Origin: Pseudoxanthomonas sacheonensis
GTDB taxonomy: Bacteria; Pseudomonadota; Gammaproteobacteria; Xanthomonadales; Xanthomonadaceae
Length of the DNA: 64,000 nt
NCBI RefSeq assembly: GCF_010093305.1
Contig: NZ_PDWS01000010.1
Span: 1-64,000, forward strand
Reading direction: 5' to 3'
Below, piece by piece: positions 17,385-24,797 of this stretch. The notes beneath the pieces are model-generated. The model saw nothing but the letters and a program-made list of their open reading frames with translations. It did no database searches and was not told where the DNA came from. Numbering within the stretch: position 1 is the first letter of the stretch; each line of letters starts with the position of its first letter. Position numbers and translations under genes: made by a program.

Positions 17385-18290
17385 TTACTCGCCCGGTTTG
17401 GCCGCCGAGGTCGGCGCTTCCGATTCGGCGCGCCGGGTCAGCACCGCTTCGCGGTGGGCAATGTAGGCGTTGGCGCCGAAGATGATGGCGGCGCCCAACA
17501 GGGTCCAATGATCCAGCGGCTCGTCGAACAGCCACCAGCCGAACAGCACCACCAATGGCAGCTGCATGAAGGTGATCGGGGTCAACGCCGAGACTTCGCC
17601 CAGCTTCAGCGCCCGCGTCCACAACATGTGTCCGCCGGTGCCCATCACGCCCGCCGCGACCACCCACAGCCAGGCGATGCCCTGCGGCCACTGCCACACT
17701 CCCAGCGCTGGCAGCAGCGACATCGGCACCCACAGCAGCGTGGTGTAGATGACGATGCGGTCGGCCGGTTCGGTCGCCGACAGTTGCTTGATCTGGATCG
17801 CCACGATGCTGCTGAGCACGGCCGCCAGCACCGCGATGATCGAATTGCTGCTGAAGCCGGTCATGCCCGGGCGCACGATGATCAGTACACCGATGAAGCC
17901 CAGGATCACCGCGGTCCAGCGCCGCGCGCGCACCTGCTCGCCGAGCATCGCGGCGGCGGCGATAGTCACGAACAACGGGGTGGAATAGGACAACGACACC
18001 GCCTGCGCCAATGGCAGGTGTCCGATGGCCCAGAACCCCGCCAGCATCGAACAGATGCCGATCAGGCAGCGGAACAGGTATTTGGGGAACTGCGTGGTGC
18101 GCAGAAAGCCCGGACCGTGCCTCAGCAGCAGGGGCAGGGCGACGATCAGGCCGAAGAAGTTGCGGAAAAACGCGATCTCGAAGGTATGCAGGCTGGCCGA
18201 GGCCAGCCGTATCGCCACCACCATCAGCCCGAAGAACAGCGTGCTGCCCAGCATGAGCAGGGCGGCACGGACGGGAATGGGGAGGGGCAT
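17385..18290 (-). CDS. EamA/DMT-family transporter
   Basis: This is an inner-membrane permease of 301 residues with about ten hydrophobic helices arranged as two EamA repeats. The first begins ALLMLGSTLFFGLMVVAIR; the second starts near SNSIIAVLAAVLSSIVAIQ. Family members export or import small metabolites (amino acids, nucleobases, riboflavin and others), and the sequence gives no basis for choosing a substrate. The C-terminal tail is charged and cytoplasmic. The gene has no metabolic neighbours that would hint at its cargo. Confidence 0.88.
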   Translation of the reverse strand: MPLPIPVRAALLMLGSTLFFGLMVVAIRLASASLHTFEIAFFRNFFGLIVALPLLLRHGPGFLRTTQFPKYLFRCLIGICSMLAGFWAIGHLPLAQAVSLSYSTPLFVTIAAAAMLGEQVRARRWTAVILGFIGVLIIVRPGMTGFSSNSIIAVLAAVLSSIVAIQIKQLSATEPADRIVIYTTLLWVPMSLLPALGVWQWPQGIAWLWVVAAGVMGTGGHMLWTRALKLGEVSALTPITFMQLPLVVLFGWWLFDEPLDHWTLLGAAIIFGANAYIAHREAVLTRRAESEAPTSAAKPGE

Positions 18291-18396
18291 AGAAATGAGT
18301 GGTTCGCGGTTCGTGACGCTAGTTTGCGGCTGCGGGTGCTGGTATGCAATTGCCGGATTCGCAACGCATCATCGACGCAAGGCGGCTTTGGCTTTG

Positions 18397-18507
18397 CCCC
18401 CTTTGAAAAAGGGGGCTACGGGGGATTTGCTTTTGCTTTTGCTTTTGCTCTTGATCTTGGACTGCGCCAAGAGCAAATCCCCCTCGATCCCCCTTTTTCA
18501 AAGGGGG
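18397..18507. repeat. CCCCCTTTGAAAAAGGGGG-type inverted repeat, copy 1
   Basis: This is a roughly 110-bp element whose outer arms are self-palindromic CCCCCTTT..AAAGGGGG boxes and whose inner arms (GGGGGATTTGCTTTTG and CAAGAGCAAATCCCCC) are inverted. A (GCTTTT)n stretch fills the centre. It could fold into a long hairpin. It is within the left unit of the tandem duplication. Confidence 0.8.
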
Positions 18508-18520
18508 AGGACAAGCGGTG

Positions 18521-18648
18521 CTGCCAGATAGCTCCGATGATCTTGGGCTCCGGTTCGATAGTGACGCCGAAACGCGCATGCACGGATTCGGCGATGCGCC
18601 GCGCCGGCGAAAGCAGCTGCTGCCCGCTTGCCGAACCATGATCCACCA
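18521..18648 (-). pseudogene. Duplicated C-terminal fragment of murB
   Basis: This encodes a partial copy of the last roughly 40 residues of Mur[21 protein letters not shown] onward to [11 protein letters not shown], against [20 protein letters not shown] in the intact gene. The terminal TAG of murB is CAG here, so the frame reads on into the repeat. It lacks the whole catalytic part and cannot be functional. Several silent and replacement differences show the copy is not recent or is drifting. Confidence 0.8.
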
Positions 18649-18732
18649 GCGCCTCGGGACGCTAGTTTGCGGCCGCTGATATGCAATTGCTGATTCCGGC
18701 CACATCAACGACGCAAGGTGGCTTTGGCTTTG

Positions 18733-18845
18733 CCCCCTTTGGAAAAGGGGGCTACGGGGGATTTGCTTTTGGTTTTGCTTTTGCTCTTGATCTTGGGCTG
18801 CGCCAAGAGCAAATCCCCCTCGATCCCCTTTTTCCAAAGGGGGGG
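18733..18845. repeat. CCCCCTTTGAAAAAGGGGG-type inverted repeat, copy 2
   Basis: This has the same structure as the element at 18397, with GGAAAAGGGGG in the left arm and TTTTTCCAAAGGGG in the right. It lies immediately past the murB stop codon and probably forms the 3' hairpin of the pyrD-murB transcript. Confidence 0.8.
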
Positions 18846-18856
18846 GACAAGCGGTG

Positions 18857-19897
18857 CTACCAGATAGCTCCGATGATCTTGGGCTCCGGTTCGATAGCGA
18901 CGCCGAAGCGCGCATGCACCGATTCGGCGATGCGTCGCGCCAGCGAAAGCAGCTGCCGCCCGGTTGCCGAACCATGATTCACCAGCACCAGCGCATGCGA
19001 AGCGGCCACGCCGACATCGCCGTCGCGGTACCCCTTCCAACCGCAATTTTCGATCATCCATGCGGCGGAAATCTTGCGGTTGTCGGCCGCATCGCCACGG
19101 AATACGGGTAGCCCGGCGTGTTGCCGTTGCAGCTCTTCGGCCAACGCGACCGGAACGATGGGATTCTTGAAGAAGCTGCCGGCGTTGCCGATGACGGCCG
19201 GGTCGGGCAGCTTGCGGCTGCGGATGCGGATCACCGCCTCGGCCACGTCGCGGAAAGTGGGCGAGTCCACTTCCATCGCCTGCAATTCCTCCGGAATGCC
19301 GGCGTAGTCCAGTTTCAATGCGCGCTGGCGCGGCAATGCGAACTCCACGGCGGTGACGATATAGCGATCGGGCACGCGCTTGAACAGGCTGTCGCGATAG
19401 GCGAACGCGCAGCTGGCGCGGTCCAGGCGCGTCACTGCGCCCGCGCTGCGGTCCCAGGTTTCCACGGCATGCACGAACTCGCCGACTTCCGTGCCGTAAG
19501 CGCCGATGTTCTGGATGGGCGCAGCGCCTGTCGTACCTGGGATCAGGGCCAGGTTCTCCAGGCCCATCAAGCCCTGCTGCAGCGTCCACAGCACCAGCGC
19601 ATGCCACTGCACGCCGGCGTCGACGCGGACGATGGCTATCGAGCCGTCGTCTTCGAGTATTTCGATGCGATGGGTGTCCAGCGCGAGCACTGCGACTTCC
19701 GGATCGCCGGCGAACAGCAGATTGCTGCCACCGCCCAGCACCAGCGGCGCGGTTCCCCGAAACTCGGGCAGCGCCAGCACTTCGCCCAGCGCGCTGCTGT
19801 CGCCTACTTCCACCAGCCAGGGCGCATGGGCCGCGACGCCGAAGGTATTGCGCGAGCGCAGGTCCGCATCGGCGGTCAACCGCCACCGTGGGTTCAT
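18857..19897 (-). CDS. murB: UDP-N-acetylenolpyruvoylglucosamine reductase
   Basis: This FAD- and NADPH-dependent enzyme makes UDP-MurNAc in peptidoglycan synthesis. From ATG 19897 it is 346 residues, the length of the E. coli-type (type I) enzyme. It shows [18 protein letters not shown], the FAD-binding [13 protein letters not shown], the conserved [29 protein letters not shown] carrying the catalytic Ser, and a C-terminal Glu region ([11 protein letters not shown]). The start overlaps the pyrD stop as ATGA. The open frame extends upstream to 19957, but that part lies over pyrD and is not typical. The 3' end has been duplicated downstream. Confidence 0.95.
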   Translation of the reverse strand: MNPRWRLTADADLRSRNTFGVAAHAPWLVEVGDSSALGEVLALPEFRGTAPLVLGGGSNLLFAGDPEVAVLALDTHRIEILEDDGSIAIVRVDAGVQWHALVLWTLQQGLMGLENLALIPGTTGAAPIQNIGAYGTEVGEFVHAVETWDRSAGAVTRLDRASCAFAYRDSLFKRVPDRYIVTAVEFALPRQRALKLDYAGIPEELQAMEVDSPTFRDVAEAVIRIRSRKLPDPAVIGNAGSFFKNPIVPVALAEELQRQHAGLPVFRGDAADNRKISAAWMIENCGWKGYRDGDVGVAASHALVLVNHGSATGRQLLSLARRIAESVHARFGVAIEPEPKIIGAIW

Positions 19898-20949
19898 GCC
19901 GGAGCGACCGGACCGCCGCTGCGGTGTTCGCGGCGGCGGCGGATGGCTTCCACGCATTCGTGCACCAGCTCAGGCCCGCGGTAGACCAGGCCGGTGTAGC
20001 ACTGGACCAGGGTCGCGCCGGCCGACATCTTGGCCACCGCATCGGCGCCCGACAGAATGCCACCCACGCCGATCACCGGAATGCTGTCGGGCAGGCGGGT
20101 GCGCAGTTTACGCAGCACCATGGTGGACTGGTTCATCAGCGGTGCGCCGGAAAGCCCGCCGGTTTCGTGGGCCAGTGGATGGTCCTGCACGCTGATGCGC
20201 GAGACGGTGGTGTTGGTGGCGATGACGCCATCGACGGAAAGATCGCGCAGCACGCGCGCCACCGCGTCGATGTCTTCATCCGACAGGTCGGGCGCGATCT
20301 TCACCAGCATCGGCACGCGCTTGCCGTGCTGCGCCCCCAGTTCCTCCTGCGATTCGCGCAGGGCGCCGATCAGCTGGCGCAGGGCCTGTTCTTCCTGCAG
20401 TTCGCGCAGGCCGGCGGTGTTGGGCGAGGAGATATTGACGGTGATGTAATCGGCCAGCGGATACACGCGTTCCAGGCAGTACAGGTAGTCGGAAGCGGCG
20501 CGGTCGTTGGAGGTGTCCTTGTTCCTGCCGATGTTGATGCCCAGCAGTCCGGTCTTGCGGCGCGCGCGCTCCACGTTGGCCACCAGCGCGTCCACGCCTT
20601 CGTTGTTGAAGCCCAGGCGGTTGATCACCGCCTTGTGCTGCGGCAGGCGGAACATGCGTGGCTTGGGATTGCCCGGTTGCGCGCGCGGAGTGATCGTGCC
20701 GATCTCGATGAAACCGAAACCCAGCGCCAGCAGCGCGTCGATGTGCGCACCGTTCTTGTCCAGTCCCGCCGCCAGTCCGACCGGGTTGGGGAAGGTCAAG
20801 CCGAAGGCCTTGGTGGGTAGCGGCTCGACCTTTCTGGCCAGCAACGGACTGGTGCCCGTGCGGTAGGCCAGTTCCATTGCCTTGAGTCCCAACCCATGGG
20901 CGTGCTCGGCATCAAGACCGAATAGGAAGGGACGGGCGAAGTTGTACAT
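19894..20949 (-). CDS. pyrD: Dihydroorotate dehydrogenase (quinone), class 2
   Basis: This FMN enzyme, associated with the inner membrane, oxidises dihydroorotate to orotate using quinone in pyrimidine synthesis. At 351 residues it has the class 2 N-terminal membrane-contacting helix ([20 protein letters not shown]). It shows [50 protein letters not shown] with the catalytic-Ser region, and [11 protein letters not shown] for phosphate binding. Its stop overlaps the murB start. A dihydroorotase gene for the preceding step lies far away at 62.4 kb. Confidence 0.96.
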   Translation of the reverse strand: MYNFARPFLFGLDAEHAHGLGLKAMELAYRTGTSPLLARKVEPLPTKAFGLTFPNPVGLAAGLDKNGAHIDALLALGFGFIEIGTITPRAQPGNPKPRMFRLPQHKAVINRLGFNNEGVDALVANVERARRKTGLLGINIGRNKDTSNDRAASDYLYCLERVYPLADYITVNISSPNTAGLRELQEEQALRQLIGALRESQEELGAQHGKRVPMLVKIAPDLSDEDIDAVARVLRDLSVDGVIATNTTVSRISVQDHPLAHETGGLSGAPLMNQSTMVLRKLRTRLPDSIPVIGVGGILSGADAVAKMSAGATLVQCYTGLVYRGPELVHECVEAIRRRREHRSGGPVAPA

Positions 20950-20952
20950 CCG

Positions 20953-21228
20953 TCAGCGCGTGCTCAGCCAGGCCAGACCGCCGAAAAACAGCACGAAAGC
21001 GAGGATGGCCAGGACCGTGCCGATCACGACTACCCAGCCCAGCACCAGCCCGATGATGGCCATGGAGTCGCCGTCCAGCGCCGGGTCCTGGCGGATTTCC
21101 TTGCGCGCCATATGTCCGGTGACGATGGCCACCAGGCTTCCGAGAAACGGCAGCAGGGTCCAGCCCAGAATGCCGGACACCAGGCTGACGACGGCCAGCG
21201 TGCTGGTCTGTCGAACGGGAACGTTCAT
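20953..21228 (-). CDS. DUF4190-like small membrane protein
   Basis: This is a 91-residue protein with two hydrophobic helices (LAVVSLVSGILGWTLLPFLG and IIGLVLGWVVVIGTVLAILA) joined by a charged loop, HMARKEIRQDP. That pattern matches the DUF4190 family, whose function is unknown. ATG 21228 has AGGAG 7 nt upstream; the open frame continues upstream but reads over intergenic sequence. It lies between the aldehyde dehydrogenase (19 nt upstream) and pyrD (3 nt downstream) on the same strand, so cotranscription is likely. Confidence 0.8.
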   Translation of the reverse strand: MNVPVRQTSTLAVVSLVSGILGWTLLPFLGSLVAIVTGHMARKEIRQDPALDGDSMAIIGLVLGWVVVIGTVLAILAFVLFFGGLAWLSTR

Positions 21229-21247
21229 CGGTCGGCTCCTGTAGTGG

Positions 21248-22780
21248 TCAAAGGTCGAACTTGATGCCCTGCGCCAGCGGCAGCGAATCGGAGTAGTTGA
21301 TGGTGTTGGTCTGGCGGCGCATATACACCTTCCACGCGTCGGAGCCCGATTCGCGGCCACCGCCGGTTTCCTTTTCGCCGCCGAACGCGCCGCCGATCTC
21401 GGCGCCGCTGGTGCCGATGTTGACGTTGGCGATGCCGCAATCCGAACCGGCCGCCGACAGGAACTGCTCGGCCGCCTTCAGGTTCTGGGTGAAGATCGAA
21501 GACGACAGGCCTTGCGGCACCGCGTTCTGCATGTCGATGGCTTCGTCCAGCGTTTCGTACTTCATCACGTACAGGATCGGGGCGAAGGTTTCGTGCTGCA
21601 CCACTTCGTCGGTGTTCTTCAGGCCGGTGACGATCGCCGGCAGCACGAAGTTGCCCGGACGGTCGATGGCGGTGCCGCCGGTTTCCACGGTGCCGCCGCT
21701 GGCCTTGGCCTTCTCGATCGAAGCCAGGAACTGCTGCACGGCGTGCGGGCTGTTGAGCGGGCCCATCAGGTTGGCGGGGTCCAGCGGATCGCCGATCTTG
21801 CCTTCGACCTGCTTGTAGGCCTTGATCAGCGTGGCCAGCACGTTGTCGTAGATGGACGAATGCACGATCAGCCGGCGGGTAGTGGTGCAGCGCTGGCCGG
21901 CGGTGCCGACCGCGCCGAACACGATGCCGGGGATGGCCAGCTTCAGCTCGGCCGTTTCGTCCAGGATGATGGCGTTGTTGCCGCCCAGTTCCAGCAGGCT
22001 GCGGCCCATGCGGTGGGCGACGCGCTCGCCGACGCGGCGGCCGACGGCGGTGGAACCGGTGAAGCTGATCAGCGGAATGCGCTTGTCGTCGACTAACTTC
22101 TCGGCGAGCTCGATACCGGCGTCGTTGATCAGGAAGAAGATGTCGGGGAAGCCACCGGCCTTAAGCGCCTCGTTGCAGATCTTCATGCTGGCGATGGCGG
22201 TGAGCGGGGTCTTGTTGGACGGCTTCCAGATGCAGACATCGCCGCAGATCGCGGCCAGGAACGAGTTCCATGCCCATACCGCGACCGGGAAATTGAATGC
22301 GCTGATGATGCCCACCAGGCCCAGCGGCTGGTATTGCTCGTACATGCGGTGGCCGGGGCGCTCGGAATGCATGGTGTAGCCGTACAGCATGCGCGACTGG
22401 CCGACCGCGAAATCGGCGATGTCGATCATTTCCTGCACCTCGCCGTCGCCTTCGGGCTTGCTCTTGCCCATTTCCAGCGCGACCAGCGAACCCAGCGCGT
22501 CCTTGTGCTTGCGCAGCGCGTCGCCGCACAGGCGCACGGCTTCGCCGCGTCGCGGGGCCGGGGTGGTGCGCCACACCTTGAAGGCGGCCTGGGCGCGCGC
22601 CACGATCCGCTCGTAGTCCGCATCGCCGGTGGCTTCCACTTCCGCGATCACTTCGCCCGTGGTCGGATTGATCGATTGCAGCACCCCGGCGCCGGTGGCG
22701 GTGGACCACTCGTCGCGGCCAAGGTAGGTGCCGGAATTGGTCGGGCCAAGGCCAAGCGCCTTGAGCAGGTCAGCGGACAT
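21248..22780 (-). CDS. amaB: ALDH7-family aldehyde dehydrogenase (L-aminoadipate-semialdehyde / piperideine-6-carboxylate dehydrogenase)
   Basis: This NAD-dependent enzyme is expected to oxidise aminoadipate semialdehyde (in equilibrium with piperideine-6-carboxylate) to 2-aminoadipate in lysine breakdown. The 510-residue protein follows human antiquitin (ALDH7A1) closely in its motifs: [25 protein letters not shown], the catalytic Glu in LELGGNNAI, the catalytic Cys near 298 in GQRCTTTRR, and [19 protein letters not shown]. The substrate is assigned from subfamily; neighbours do not confirm lysine catabolism. It begins 19 nt upstream of the small DUF4190-like gene. Confidence 0.9.
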   Translation of the reverse strand: MSADLLKALGLGPTNSGTYLGRDEWSTATGAGVLQSINPTTGEVIAEVEATGDADYERIVARAQAAFKVWRTTPAPRRGEAVRLCGDALRKHKDALGSLVALEMGKSKPEGDGEVQEMIDIADFAVGQSRMLYGYTMHSERPGHRMYEQYQPLGLVGIISAFNFPVAVWAWNSFLAAICGDVCIWKPSNKTPLTAIASMKICNEALKAGGFPDIFFLINDAGIELAEKLVDDKRIPLISFTGSTAVGRRVGERVAHRMGRSLLELGGNNAIILDETAELKLAIPGIVFGAVGTAGQRCTTTRRLIVHSSIYDNVLATLIKAYKQVEGKIGDPLDPANLMGPLNSPHAVQQFLASIEKAKASGGTVETGGTAIDRPGNFVLPAIVTGLKNTDEVVQHETFAPILYVMKYETLDEAIDMQNAVPQGLSSSIFTQNLKAAEQFLSAAGSDCGIANVNIGTSGAEIGGAFGGEKETGGGRESGSDAWKVYMRRQTNTINYSDSLPLAQGIKFDL

Positions 22781-22902
22781 GTGTTGCTCCTGGGTTCGGG
22801 TTTGGCCGCAGGCGGGGGAGCGCGGCCGAGAGTCCGGAATTTTAGCAGACGGGCGCCGTCGTCCGGGTGCTTCGATGCAACGGCGAGGCCGCCACAGAAG
22901 CG

Positions 22903-22976
22903 TGTAGGAGCGACGCGAGTCGCGAAGCCCGTATCGCGTCCAGGTCCAGAGCTTCGCGACTTGCGTCGCTCCTACA
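22903..22976. repeat. REP-type palindrome (TAGGAGCGACG family)
   Basis: TGTAGGAGCGACGCGAGTCG and its inverted partner ending CGTCGCTCCTACA flank about 30 nt. It lies between the dehydrogenase start and the end of the cyanophycin operon, close enough to the latter's stop (22994) to serve as its 3' hairpin. Confidence 0.85.
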
Positions 22977-22993
22977 CCGTTCCCACAACGCTC

Positions 22994-24790
22994 CTACGCA
23001 GACGCTGCAGGCAGCGGCTGGCCTGGTCGCCAGCCGGTGGCGGCCAGATGGTCGAGCAGGGCGGTGATCTGTTCGCGTGCGTCCATTTCGTGGATGGGTA
23101 GCACCAGCAGGTCTCCGTCGCGGGCCCAGGCCAGCGGGATACGCGCAGCCTCGACTTCGTCTAGGCAGGTCGTCAGGGCGCTCGGCGGCACGCCGTCCTG
23201 CAGCAGTTGTGCGCGCATGATGTCCGCGATCTCGCCGGAAGCGCGGCCGCGTTCGTAGCCGGCGATGTCCTTCAGCACCACCAGTTCCGGCCGCGCGCGC
23301 GCAGCGGTGGCGGCGACGGCGCGCAGGTCGGCGTCCTCGCGATTGCCGGCATGGCCCAGGATCATGGCCAGGCGGCCCGTGCGCCCCTGCGCATCCACTG
23401 CATCGAGCAGGCCCTGCAGGCCGTCGGGGTTGTGCGCGTAATCGACGAATACCTCCAGCGCGCCCAGGCGCCAGTGCTGCAGGCGTCCGGGATTGTCGCC
23501 ACGGGCACGTCCGAACTCGGCGGCCACCAAGGCCAGCGTAGCGGGTTCGATGCCCAAGGCCGCACCCGTCAGTACCGCACCGGCAAGATTGGCAGTGTTG
23601 TAGCCGGCGCGTCCACCCAGCGTCAGTGGCATCGAAGCCACTTCACCCAGATCGTGGGTGGTGCCGTCGAAATGCAGCAGCAGCCGGCCCTCCCGCACGC
23701 CGCTGGTGCTGCCGCCGCGTTCGCGATGCGCCGCCAGCCAGGGCAGGTCGAAATCGAGCGCGAACCAGCCCAGCGGGCAGTCCAGCGTTGCGGATTGGCG
23801 TCGCAGCACGGGATCGTCGGCATTGAGCGTCAGCAGTCCTTGCTCATCGACCGCGCGGGCCACGACCAGTTTGACCAGGGCCAGATCGTCCAGGTCGTGG
23901 ATGCCGTATTCGCCGAAGTGGTCGGCGGCGATGTTGGTGACGATGGCGGCGTTGGCATGGGCGATCGCCAGTCCCCGCCGCAGCATGCCGCCGCGTGCGG
24001 TTTCCAGGATCGCAGCCTGCGCGCCACTTTGGCGCAACGCGGTGCGCGCGCCGGTCGGACCGGAGAAATCGCCGGCTTCCAGCGCCGTGCCTTCGAAGTA
24101 GACGCCATCGGTGCAACTGTGCGCGGTGCGCCAGCCGTGCGCGCGTGCCATCGCGGCCAGTAGGCGCACGGTGGTGGTCTTGCCGTTGGAGCCGGTGACC
24201 AGAGCGGTGGGAATGGCGTGCAGTTGGGACCAGGGAACAGCATCGGGATCCGGCAGTTCGTCGACGAACCAGGTGCGGCTGCCTTCGCCTTCGCCGATGG
24301 TGGCTTCGTCGTCGTCGGCGAGGAAGGGCAGGTGGTGGGCTTCGGTGGCGCGCATCAGTGCGATCAGCGCGGGACTTGATTCCGCTTTGGCGAATGCGCG
24401 CAGGGTGTGTAGCGCCGAGTCCCCATCCCAGATTGCTGCGTGGCCCGGAGAGTGGAAGGGGGCAGGCTCTTCGGCCACCTTCTCCCGGTGGGAGAAGGAA
24501 AGAGCCAAAGCTGCCCACCACGCCCACTCGTTGACTTCGGTCGCGGTGTAGAGCTGGTCGGCTGGTGCGGTGAAGGCGAGTGAAACGCCAGTGCGGTGGC
24601 GACGCAGCACGATTTCCGTTTCCAGCCAGCCCAGTGCAGCGCGCGCTGTTTCGACATTAAGCTTCCACGCCTCCAGCACCGAATCGTCGAACACCAGCCC
24701 ACGCAGCGTCTCCAGCGCCGCACCGGTGCCGGGAAAATACAGATTGCTGCCGGTCAACCGGCGAGAGTCCTCGAACGGTTCGGGAAGCAC
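22994..24790 (-). CDS. Stand-alone Mur ligase-type protein of the cyanophycin operon
   Basis: This is a 598-residue protein with a Mur ligase central and C-terminal domain but no ATP-grasp domain. The P-loop GSNGKTTT is at 200-207, followed by the block GVYFEGTALEAGDFSGPTGA, LETARGGMLRRG and DHFGEYGI. These track the ligase half of the CphA encoded just upstream (GTNGKTTT, LETARGGLLRSG). The N-terminal 190 residues are unlike CphA. The natural reaction is unknown; a ligation of amino acids or dipeptides onto cyanophycin or a primer is an inference from the operon. The start is GTG 24790, 7 nt after the cphA stop. Residues about 95-110 are encoded by a dispersed palindromic repeat. Confidence 0.85.
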   Translation of the reverse strand: MLPEPFEDSRRLTGSNLYFPGTGAALETLRGLVFDDSVLEAWKLNVETARAALGWLETEIVLRRHRTGVSLAFTAPADQLYTATEVNEWAWWAALALSFSHREKVAEEPAPFHSPGHAAIWDGDSALHTLRAFAKAESSPALIALMRATEAHHLPFLADDDEATIGEGEGSRTWFVDELPDPDAVPWSQLHAIPTALVTGSNGKTTTVRLLAAMARAHGWRTAHSCTDGVYFEGTALEAGDFSGPTGARTALRQSGAQAAILETARGGMLRRGLAIAHANAAIVTNIAADHFGEYGIHDLDDLALVKLVVARAVDEQGLLTLNADDPVLRRQSATLDCPLGWFALDFDLPWLAAHRERGGSTSGVREGRLLLHFDGTTHDLGEVASMPLTLGGRAGYNTANLAGAVLTGAALGIEPATLALVAAEFGRARGDNPGRLQHWRLGALEVFVDYAHNPDGLQGLLDAVDAQGRTGRLAMILGHAGNREDADLRAVAATAARARPELVVLKDIAGYERGRASGEIADIMRAQLLQDGVPPSALTTCLDEVEAARIPLAWARDGDLLVLPIHEMDAREQITALLDHLAATGWRPGQPLPAASA

Positions 24791-24797
24791 GGAGATC

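Larger units (their letters stand above)
18315..18985. repeat. Imperfect tandem duplication (about 340 bp) including a murB 3' fragment
   Basis: Two units start with GACGCTAGTTTGCGG (18315 and 18658) and run in parallel. Each holds an ATGCAATTG stretch, a CCCCCTTT..AAAGGGGG inverted repeat, and the 3' end of murB. Homology ends near CCGAACCATGAT-CACCAG (18648 in the first unit, about 18985 in the second). The offset falls from 343 to 336 nt because of a small indel. The right-hand unit contains the functional end of murB; the left is the extra copy. Confidence 0.85.

Noticed and set aside
18397-18845. CRISPR-like array because of repeated motifs
   Set aside because: The motifs are two copies of an inverted repeat in a tandem duplication, with no regularly spaced unique spacers and no cas genes.
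18319-18975. A 218-residue frame with two internal repeats beside murB
   Set aside because: It is an off-frame reading through the two tandem units; its apparent protein repeats only reflect the DNA duplication.
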